The notes under the pieces were generated by a model. That model saw nothing but the letters and a program-made list of their open reading frames with translations. It was not told the origin of the DNA and made no database searches. Shown one piece after another: positions 1 through 9,256 of a stretch of DNA of 37,072 bases (its first letter is position 1; every line of letters begins with the position of its first letter). The stretch is from contig RCNN01000279.1 in NCBI GenBank assembly GCA_003667245.1, forward strand, positions 1-37,072, read 5' to 3'. The translations under genes were made by a program, and so were the position numbers. Source of the stretch: Heterostelium multicystogenum. Lineage: Eukaryota > Evosea > Eumycetozoa > Acytosteliales > Acytosteliaceae.

Positions 1-24
1 AAATATTTAATAATGTCAGTGTTT

Positions 25-48
25 AGATGCGATCAATTAATCGCATCT
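25..48. repeat. perfect 9-bp inverted repeat (hairpin)
   Basis: AGATGCGAT at 25-33 and ATCGCATCT at 40-48 pair perfectly around a six-base loop, in otherwise AT-rich DNA about 140 bases before the first gene. It could be a 3' RNA hairpin of a gene to the left or a regulatory site; nothing decides between them. Confidence 0.5.
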
Positions 49-164
49 CTTGGTTTTAAAGGCTTTTGATGAATCATTAATTTGTTACACGTCAGACTTT
101 AAACAAATAAATATCATTTAAAAAAAAAAAGATTCCTTGACCGAAATAAAACGTTAACTTATTG

Positions 165-192
165 TAATAATAATAATAATAATAATAATAAT
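165..192. repeat. (TAA)n microsatellite
   Basis: An uninterrupted TAA/AAT triplet run directly abuts the ATG at 191, so it forms the 5' leader of the first gene. Such runs are common in dictyostelid non-coding DNA. Confidence 0.8.
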
Positions 193-730
193 GAATCAAG
201 GAGCTGTACCAGTACAAGATAAGCAACAACATTCACTTAAAGTTTTACTGCTCTTCCTTTTTGTGATCATATACTTCAGAGAAACCATTATTTGGCTTCT
301 GTTTTTAATTGTTGAATCCCTGTTTAGTGGAACCATGTTCATATTAAAAATTTGTTACTCTCATTGGCATAGTTGCAGTATTGACAAATCCATCAGTTAA
401 ATCATTGAACGATAACATTCATAGAGCTGCTGACAAGAAAGGCAAAGTGATGTAAGTCTCTCTCTCCTCTCCCTTCTACAATGAGATCATAATAACTGAA
501 GTTTGCTATATAATCAGGGTATATTTGCTAGAATGGTTACCAAGTTTGGTCCGGCACTCGGAAGTTATAAAATCAAGAACTGCTATGTCTGTACATTGGT
601 CTCTTCAGAGCCTTTAATCGGAAACAAATCTAAGATTTTGTTGATTGGTATCTTCGGAATCTGGTGGAGTCCAGAGAAGACTCTAAGAGAAAGAGAAGAG
701 TTCTTGAAGAAGCAAAAGCAAACCAAATAA
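191..730 (+). CDS. small membrane-anchored protein, possibly DUF4359-like
   Basis: A short spliced gene. The 3' exon (532-730) ends in a basic, Lys/Glu-rich tail and contains the block LLIGIFGIWWSPEK. The preceding exon (about 373-451) reads LTNPSVKSLNDNIHRAADKKG, after a hydrophobic stretch. A GTAAGT donor at 452 and an AG at 530-531 join the two in frame (80 bp intron). The 5' exon from the ATG at 191 is rich in Leu/Phe/Ile and would supply a membrane segment, but its junction to the next exon is not resolved: no canonical donor keeps the frame. A hydrophobic anchor, then an Asn-Pro-Ser motif, then a C-terminal IGIFG-type strand recalls DUF4359 proteins of unknown function. That match is by eye only. 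The gene is probably real, because the splice signals and codon usage of the last two exons agree. Confidence 0.45.
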
Positions 731-1055
731 TAACTAACACCACCCACACAAACAAGTGCTTGTTGTAATAATAAAAAAAATTAGAAAAAATAAAATGAAA
801 ATAAAAAAAATAGAGACTTCCAAATAAATCAGTCAGAACAACACAATTCAATTTTTAATAATTAAAAAATCAAACAGTCAGTAATTCATATGATTAATGT
901 TGTTGTTACTGCTTCTGATGAGAATGCTATCAGACCCATTAATCCATTTCGTTTAGGTAGTCAATTGAATTGTTTTATTTATATTACTTTCAAGTCAAAA
1001 AATAATATATATATATAGTTAGTTATATAGTTAAATCAAAGGTAAAGGAGAGAGG
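731..1055. other. AT-rich intergenic spacer
   Basis: Spacer between the first gene and the transporter gene, with A-runs shortly after the stop codon at 730 (polyadenylation-type context). No gene seen. Confidence 0.6.
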
Positions 1056-2891
1056 ATGGAATACAATTCATTCGGAGATAGAATAGTATCTTCCTCTTCT
1101 TCTTCGTCTCTAGATACAACGACAGATTCTCTGCCGGATGACGAAATTGCATATATAAAATGATGAACAGGAAGCTTTGATTCAACAATCCAATCAAAAT
1201 CAAGGATCCTATGGCTGGAAAAATAAACTATCAAGTAAATACTTTCTGTTTCAGTTATATTCATTCCTTCTGGCAGCAGTGTATTTAGTTGTAAGTATCT
1301 ATCAATTGACTCCTTTCTCAAATGATGCTAACTAAAAGGATAACTTTCTCTAAAATAGGTAGCCATTTTATTACCATTCTTTAAATAAGCAGATATTTTC
1401 AACCTATAATTACCCTTTGACATCAAGTTTCCTACAGACACTTGGTGCCGCTATTATTCTATTCATTTTTAATGTGATCCAACACTTCCACCATAGAAAT
1501 GATTTGCTTACAAAGAGTAGCATATTCGATAAAAACTTTTTGGTACAAAAGGTATGTTGGTATACAAATCAGATTATAAAAAGTGCATTGTATTTGTGAT
1601 GAACATTTGGAATTCGATTGGTTCTTCCTCAATGATCCGATAGTGCTGGTGGTCATAATTTGATTCTAAAGAGTAACATTCTTTCAGGTACAACTTTAAT
1701 TCAAAGCTTCAAATTGGTTGTGTATAAAAGGAATAACAAGAAATCCTTTGAAGTTCAAAGGTTTTCAAATGAACTAGATAACTCTAGTCAATAAGGAAGG
1801 ATCAGAAATTGGCCATCAGCACTGGATTTTTGTTCAAGGATATTTGATTTCAGCTGATTGCTATAATTACCATCGTATTAGATAAACCTTCACTAAACAA
1901 TTACTAATCGAAAGAAAATATTCTCTAGTCTTACAATGATTCCGGTATCAATATGCTTTGCAATAGTAATTTCACTAACAAATATAGCAATTTCTCTGAT
2001 ACCTGTAAACTATCATGTCATTTTTAAATCTACAAATGTATGTAAATTACTAATGGAAGTTAAAAATTGCCTATTAATCAATACAATGATGCAATATAGA
2101 TTGTTTGGGTAGTCATTTTTTCATTCATCATTCATAAAGAAAGACCATCAATCTTCATCATTATCAGTATCTTACTATTGATGGCAGGAACAATTTTGAC
2201 TGGATTGGTGATGAAAAAAAGATAATTCATCCTCCTTCCTCCCAATTTTTATAAATTTACTATCATCTTTCTTTGAGAGTGTTATGCTGGTTCTTTTGAA
2301 ATGGACATGTCAATTCCTGTTCAAAAAAGATGAAACCATCACAGTTTTAGAGGTAAATTAACAAACAATCATTTATATCAATATGATCGATTGGTATTAA
2401 TTTAAATTTAAAACAGATTACATTTTATAAAGTAGCAGAAGGGACAATAGTAATTCTATTGCCTATGTTTATAATTGAAACATGTTAAAGGATTCACAAT
2501 TATCCCAACCCTTTCAGTTTCTACTATATTCTTGGTTTTGGCAGGTGTCGTAGTAACAATGATTTATCAATCTTCAACCGTTGGACTTATCAAGAGTTTA
2601 TATGTAACAACAGTTGGAATTATTACCCAGGTCATCATGTAAGTAGTTTCATTTATCTTTTCAACAATCCTTTCTAACATCAACTGTATCAATAGTGTAC
2701 CTCAGATTTTCCTTTCGATAGTAATATATCATAATTTCACCTTTGATGCAATGCATATTGTTGGAACAATTTTAGCAATTCTAGGTTGTATATTATTCAC
2801 TGGATATAATTGGTATGCAGTAAATTACAAGACCTATCCAGTCATTATTGAGTCCAACGATAATAATACTTCACAAACACAGATTAACTAA
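1056..2891 (+). CDS. DMT/TPT-family membrane transporter (SLC35C2-like), disrupted reading frame
   Basis: Multi-exon gene for a polytopic transporter of the triose-phosphate/nucleotide-sugar family. The ATG at 1056 starts a Ser- and Asp-rich cytosolic tail. The first membrane segment (LYSFLLAAVYLV) runs to a GTAAGT donor at 1291. Further exons that can be placed: 1359-1551 (NKQIF, then LQTLGAAIILFIF), about 1936-2037 (ISLIPVNYHVIFKSTN, matching the family's SL..V....KS block), 2100-2352, 2417-2483, 2518-2638 and 2696-2891. The last exons carry TVGIITQV and the C-terminal ILGCILFTGYNWY helix. Single-base shifts are needed near 1170, 1383 and in the A7 run at about 2215-2221. With the last one removed, exons 2100-2891 are in phase. 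The part between 1552 and 1935 is not readable as one frame, so this may be a decayed gene, or a gene with sequence errors and unrecognised introns. The substrate cannot be told. Confidence 0.6.
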
Positions 2892-3148
2892 ATCAGTTTT
2901 TATCTAGGTTTGTGGATTATATTCCAATCAATAAATTCTCATTTATATTGTTTTGTATAATCTAAGAATATTTATTTAATATATTTGTATATAAAGTATA
3001 AAGATAATTCAATATTGGTTTATTATATTGAAATTTATCAAACAATGGAAATGTGATATTTATAATGGTATCATTGGTTTGTGAAATAGGAAGTGTTTGG
3101 TGAGTAATGATAAGGATCTATAAAAGTTACTAATATTATTATGATATT

Positions 3149-6057
3149 TTAACTTCTCGATATTTGTTTTGGTGGTTGAATTAAACTTCTAGCTCTCTCC
3201 CTGGATGACGGTGGTACAATATTAGAAGGTGGTGGTTGTTGAACTGGTGCTGGGGCTTGGAATTGTGGTTGCTGTTGAATTGGGGCAGGGGCTTGGAATT
3301 GGGATTGAAGTTGTTGTTGTTGTTGGAGGACACCTCGTAAGTTATTGATTAATTGTTGTTTTTTGATTCAAGTAGAATTCTATTGTATTTAGATAGGTAT
3401 CGTTCGTCATATTTCTATTCTCAAAGTGAGATATTGTTGTCAATTCCATTTTTAGAATCTCTGCCAATTGATCTAGATGAGTACGATGATGATTCACATA
3501 GTCAAACTTGGGAGCAGCTTTTGGTGCGCTTGTCATATTCTGTAACATCTGGTGAGTAATAGATTGTTGCTGTTGGACCACTGGTGATTGAATTTGAATT
3601 GGCTGTTGTTGGACAACTGGTTGTTGAATTTGTTGTTGAATAACAGTTTGTTGCTGGATAACAGTTTGTTGGACAACTTGTTGAGATTGTGTAGATGAAG
3701 TTGGAATTTGTGATTTTGTTACCTTAGGAGCAACAGTTTGTGGTGGTGGAGCATCATAGTTGTCGTTTCCATTGATGGTTGGTGTTTGGCTTCCCTCTGG
3801 AGTTTGCGAAGATTGATTCATTTTGGCTAAAATATTGTCTGGTGGAGGTAAAGGAGCAGGTATATTATATGTTTGTACTACTTTCTTTGCGGTTTGACTT
3901 TCAGATCCTCCCAACTCCTTTACACGATCAGCATAACGGAGTGTGTTCAAAGTATGCTCTGATGATGCATGATTTGGTGAAACATTTGCAATCATTACAG
4001 TTCTAGAGTTTCCAATGAATGAATCCTTTAGTACCTGGGTGAGGGTACTCTGACGGAATGGGGTGTGTTTCGATGCTTGGTCGAGTGCTCTGATACACTC
4101 CTTGAGTGCCAGCAAACTCTTGTTGATGTCGGCACCTTCCTTTCTAGTTTGCTTGTCATTGTCATATGTGTCGGAACCACGCTCACTACCTGCCAAATCG
4201 ATGAAAGAGAATTTACCGTGGAGCTTTGAAGTCTTGATGTTTTTCAAAGAGATTTGCAAAATGGCGTGGGAACGTGAGGAGTCAGCATTGACACCGGTGG
4301 AACCAGTTGAACGAATCTTGTTACCCTCATCAACACTGTTCATCAACTCCTGAGCATTGGACACATGGCGCTCTCCCAGACCAGAGATAACAACGTTCTT
4401 TGCCTCATTTTCACGGCACTCAAGCTTCTTACGGTTGTGTAACAAATCAAAGAGCTTTCCACCATAGATCTCAAAGAAGCTAACATATACCTGAAGCTGG
4501 TCGGCAAAGTAGGTGTTCAAACGATGGAAAATATCACGGGCGGCCAACGCGTATAAACCATCACCATTTCCAATCATAGTGAAAGTCTTTCCGGAACCAG
4601 TTTGTCCGTAGGCAAAACAAGTTGCTTTACCTTTGTGGAAAATAGAATCCACCAGTGGATAGGCAGTGTGCAAGTATACCTGATAGTTGTTGACAGTTTC
4701 ATCGAAAACTTCATCAAATATAAACTTGTGCTTCTCTGTATATTTAGACATATCTAGTTTAACCCTAGGTTGAAATAGGTAAGTAAGTTTCATCAGAAAG
4801 AGCATTCGTTGGACTATAATAATAAACGACATACTTTGGTTCATGGACTAATAGCTCTTTCTTTCCATTGTTTTCGAGAATATCTTTTTCATTTCTTGCT
4901 ATTTCCTTCTTATTGAGTGGTCTCTTTCTTACACAAACACGAATACGCTGACCATATTCATTCATATCCAAGTAGAGCTCCTCGGCCTGTGTATTTTGAG
5001 CAACTGTTGGAGCTGGTTGCTGAGCTTGAGGCTGTGATGCGACCTGTACATTTTGTTGGAATTGTTGCTGTATTGTGTTGATGTTTGGCATAGTTCTTGA
5101 GCTGCTCAATGGTTGTTGTTGTTGTTGCTGTGGTGGGACAAATGTTTGTTGTTGATATTGTTGTACTTGTGGTACATTTTGATATACTCTAGATTCAGAA
5201 GCAGGGATGTATTCTTGATCTTCGAATTCATCCTCTTCATCTTCATAGTACTCCTCCTCGACATACTCTTCATCGGAACGTTCAAGAATATTGTCATCTA
5301 CCTCACCAAAGTAAGCATCTTCTTCGTCTTCGTCTTCATCTTCATACTCAAACTTTGGATCTCCATCCTCTTCCTCATAAAACTCTTCTTCTTCGTAATC
5401 TTCGAAACTCTGTTGTTGTTGTTGTTGCTGCTGTTGCTGTTTTCTTGCTGGTGGTGGTGTAGAAGGATCAACGAAATCATCATCCAAGAAATCATTCAAA
5501 CTATTCTTCTTGACATCAAACTCTTTAAGGAACTCTGAAGATGACCCAGAGGATCTATATATTTGCTGTTCATTCGATGCTTGTTCTCTCTTTCTCAATA
5601 GTTCTTTAGCCTGTTGTACAGGATCGATCTGTGACATTTGCTGTTTAGTTGCCATCACTGGTTGTTGTTGTTGAACACGAGAGGTTTGTTGTACATATGA
5701 TTGCTGTTGGACTACAGGAGCAGCGGTTTGTTGCTGCTGTTGTTGCTGCTGTTGCGAAGTTGAAATTGGGGAAGAATTGTTCTTATTTAAATGCTGCAAC
5801 AAATGAAACAGTTTCTTTCTGTCGTCTAATGAGGTAATACCAACAAGACCTACAAGCAAAAACGATTATTATTATTATTAGTCAATCAGATTGATAATAT
5901 AAATGATTGATTGTCTGTCGCTGAACCTACCATAGTCTTGCATGGTAAACATTAAAAACGATTCACAAGAGACCTTTCTCTTTACGAAATTAGGATAGAA
6001 ATCCTCTAATTGTGCTATTTGCAACCATTTTAAAAGTTGCTCTTGATCTGATGACAT
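3149..6057 (-). CDS. kif6: kinesin-13 (internal-motor, microtubule-depolymerising kinesin) with N-terminal SAM-like region
   Basis: Three exons: 6057-5931, 5849-4835 and 4764-3149, with GTAGGT and GTATGT donors. Exon 1 plus the start of exon 2 form a SAM-like helical segment ([14 protein letters not shown], then [18 protein letters not shown]). A long low-complexity region with polyGln and acidic Glu/Asp runs follows. The motor begins at [15 protein letters not shown]. It has P-loop GQTGSGKT, switch I NADSSRSH and switch II DLAGSE, and the class-specific loop reads KLD where most kinesin-13s have KVD. Members of this class remove tubulin from microtubule ends rather than walk; D. discoideum Kif6 is the named homologue. 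After a Gln-rich linker, a C-terminal coiled coil ([12 protein letters not shown]) is cut by a stop at 3342 because of an A6 run at about 3357-3362. Reading it as A5 continues the coiled coil and a Gln/Pro tail to the stop at 3149, giving 918 residues. The literal frame gives 854. Confidence 0.9.
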
Positions 6058-6518
6058 AGTAGTAGTCGTATAATGATAATTATTATTATTATTTATTGTT
6101 ATTATTTATTATTATTAGATTTAAACTAGGGTTCTAATGAATAAGGATTATAATATTTGAACTATCAGTTTCAGATAAAAATAGATCTATTTGTCGTAAA
6201 TATACAGTATATTTTTACTATTGGTTCAAAATAACTACACACAATAACTATTAGTATTCTAAATAATATTACAATTTGAAAAAAATAATAAAATCATCAT
6301 CAAATTTGAATTTGAGCGCGAAACACACATGATCAAATTTTGTTTCTGAAAAAGTATAATAAATAGAGGCAGGAATGATTTGATTCAAATGTTATTATAT
6401 TATGTTTTTTATATTTATTATTTTTAATTAAAAAGTAATAATAAATGAATATTTGTTATATATATATATATTATATAAATGGTAGATGATGATAGATGCT
6501 TTGATTGATTTTGATATT
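6058..6518. other. intergenic spacer upstream of kinesin-13
   Basis: AT-rich DNA holding the presumed promoter of the kinesin gene and the 3' end of the Ubl-vWA gene, both on the minus strand. It contains ATT runs and a TA run near 6460. No gene seen. Confidence 0.6.
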
Positions 6519-8816
6519 TTACATAATGGAACATGCCAACTTCTTGGATTTTAGATCGGCTTTCATTTTCTTTAGAATCTTTTGGGTCTCTTTGTCAGAG
6601 TTAAGACTTGAGGTGTGGTAGGCTCCGCTGAGGTGGTAGATCTGCTTGAGCTTTTCAATGTCAAAGCTCTTGAGCTTTTCTTGATCGACAGTGTCGGCCT
6701 TGAGACAAAAGAGGAAGACTGGAGCATAGGGTGCACGTCGTCTGATTTCATTTACATAGCTTGGAATACGGTCGTAGCTGTTTTGGTTGTTGGGATCAAA
6801 GCAAACGGCAAATCCGCTGATACGCTCGGTCAAGTAGTGAGTCAAGAAATATCTCTCTTCAAAGATAACGTCAGAGGTGCTAGTGTTCATTTGATGGGTG
6901 AATGCAGTTCTTCCAATCTTGGTGTCTCCAAATACCATGATCTTTGGAGGGGATCCTTTTGGTAAAACAGTTCTTTTGACCACTGAAGTGGTGCTGAAAA
7001 GATCTGAGAGGGTTGTAGATGAGACTGTTCCATCTGGGTATGTGAATTTTGGCTCGACCTTGTCTGGAATAGCTGGTGGAAGACCAACTGGTGTGGAAGT
7101 GGTCCTATCTCTGGCGAGGACTACTCCTTTTTTGGTGGAAAATGAATCGGAATTTTTGTCATAATAGTAGGTGGGATGGGAAGCGCCGTCATTGGCATGA
7201 TTGAACCATCCTGCATTGGTTCTCATTTTGATTGGATGTCCTCTTTGCTTGACAACTACATTCTTGGCAGGAGTTGGCTCGACAATTTCTGGAGTAGTTG
7301 AGGTGGAAGTGGTTGTTGTTGTAGTTGTTTCAGCTGGTTTTTCCTCAGTCTTTTCTGACTCTACTTTTTCAGCATCGACGACAGTGAAATTTTCCTTGTT
7401 CAAATCAGTCAAGATATCATTCATTTCAGCGGCAACACCATTCTTGTTGATTTCTGATTGGTATTGTTTGAATTTCTCCTTTGATGCTTCACGATAGCAG
7501 ATGGCCAAAAACATTTCAGTGATCAACGAGAATTTGTTGAAATTGATGCAGATACCTCCGGTTCTCTCGGCAATCTCCTCATAGAATACACAGTTTCCAA
7601 GTGCCTTTACACCATAGATCTTCACACCAAGATCATATAGATCATCGCACTCTTCGAACCAGTTGATGCGCAAGTCAGTGTGTGATGGCTCATGTGGTTC
7701 ACAATCACCAATCATGACGAATGCCTTGGAGGTATGTGGAGACCATGTCAAATCCTTAGCTTTACGGAGAGCCCATTCATATGCCTCGGGTGCATCACCT
7801 CCAGATGTGGCTGGTACCTTCTTGATGAATTTAACAAGAGTTTCCACATCTTGAGTGAGATCGAGAGTTGTCAAAACATTAATTCCATCGCAATAGTCAC
7901 CAAGACCCATGATACCAATTCTGATGTTTGGAATGTCCTTCATGAGACGACTGACAGTCTGTTCGACTTGCTCTCTGACCTTTCCAATGATTGAGGACAT
8001 CGATCCAGTTGTATCGAAACAGAAAACAATCTCAACATCCGATGAAATTGATGTTTCAAGGAAACTATTCAATAAAGCATCCTGGTCAAACTGAGTGTCC
8101 TCAGCTGGTGAAGATGATTCACTGTAAGATGATTTTGCTGCTGCTGGTTTCTCTGTGAGAACCAAATCCAAAGTTTCCAAATTCTGTAAGGTTTGGTGAA
8201 TTACACTATATTTGTTGAGATTTGTTGAGTCACCTGTCTTTCTTAAATCAATATTATGAGTCAAAACAGCTGGAATTGCTGAGCTCAAAGAGTTTTTAAT
8301 TTGTCTACATTATATATAAATTTATACCAAATTAGGTTAGTGGTTCGATTTTAGAATTTGATCAAAGATCATAAAAATGCACATCAAAATTGTTGTTGTT
8401 TTCAAATAAAATTATGATTTTGATGGTTTTGTTGTGGATTTAGAGACATACGTTTGTAAATGTTGAATGGTTAAACCATCATTGTTTGGTACTGATACCA
8501 AGTGTTCACCTTCATAAATAATAGTAAATTTCAATTCCTTGATAACATTCATATGTATAGTTGTTTCCTTTTTGATTCCACATGCTGAAATTGGTCCTTT
8601 TGCAATTGGTTCACCTGTTATTGAAGTAGATCATTAATATTCAATTCCATTTTCCAAAGTATAAAACCTAAATTCCATACCAGCAAATAACAAATTGAAT
8701 TGGAATCTCTTGTATTCAGTTCTTTCTGCAACCTTTGTATAGATAACTTCAGTATCGTCAGTTGGTTGAACATCCAATGAGAAAGTAATAGTTGGTGTTT
8801 TAATAAGGATTAACAT
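6519..8816 (-). CDS. Ubl-Ubl-vWA-Ras-like pseudoGTPase protein with CAAX box
   Basis: Three exons, 8816-8681, 8614-8452 and 8304-6519, join in frame to 694 residues with no sequence break. Residues 1-70 form a ubiquitin-like fold (it opens MLILIKTPTITFSLDV and closes on an ETTIHMNV strand). Residues about 72-153 form a second one (LKFTIIYEGE to ETLDLVLTE). Neither ends in Gly-Gly, so they are built-in domains rather than conjugated modifiers. From about 187 comes a vWA domain with a MIDAS start DTTGS (197-201), GGDAPEA and the metal-site strand VMIGDCEPHEP. After a Thr-rich linker, residues 554-694 resemble a Ras/Rab domain: the P-loop GDTKIGRT has Arg for the usual Lys, the switch/DTAGQ region is missing, the NKxD site reads LKAD, and SGAYHTSS sits at the G5 position. 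The C-terminus is CSIM, a typical farnesylation CAAX box, so membrane attachment is likely. GTP binding is doubtful. The function is unknown; a scaffold role is inference. A paralogue lies at 24378-25940. Confidence 0.88.
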
Positions 8817-9256
8817 TGTTTGGGTAGTTGATTTTAAATAATATTAATATGAGATATATTAATTTCAATAATATAATTACAAATAAATAATAATAATAAT
8901 AATTTAGAATGATTAAAGAAATAATGATTTGAATCAAAAAAAATCAAACCTCTTTATACCATTTAGATAAGTCTAAAAAAAGAATAGGTTGATTTATTTA
9001 GTTCTTTTCTAAAGTTTGATTATTATTTTCATCAAAAAAATCCTTGAAAATTTTTATAGAAAAAAATAAGATCAGAAAAATGTGGGGGGTGATGCTCACA
9101 TATATCAAGCAAAATTAGATCTAATTTCACTGCATTGATCCAATATTTTATTTTGTACAACTTTAAAATAAGATATTTTATTATTATTATTATGTCAGAA
9201 TAAGTAATATGTTGGTTTAGGTATTTGGAGTATTTTTTTTTGAGTGAAAAATTCAA
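8817..9256. other. AT-rich intergenic spacer
   Basis: Spacer between the Ubl-vWA gene start and the stop of the debranching enzyme gene. It holds A/T runs and one G-run (TGTGGGGGG near 9080). Short open frames here have non-coding composition. No gene seen. Confidence 0.6.

Noticed and set aside
1031..1321. 96-codon minus-strand frame with a Glu/Asp run
   Set aside because: It is antisense to the Ser-rich N-terminus and first membrane segment of the plus-strand transporter gene, which has family support and a GTAAGT donor.
5400..5440. Short tandem triplets as a possible CRISPR-like array
   Set aside because: They are contiguous CTG/TTG repeats encoding polyGln, without spacers.
5113..5538. 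141-codon plus-strand frame rich in Leu/Phe
   Set aside because: Antisense shadow of the CAG/GAA-type repeats that encode polyGln and acidic runs of the kinesin gene.
6615..7497. Several plus-strand frames of 88-116 codons
   Set aside because: All lie opposite the Ubl-vWA gene and mirror its codons.
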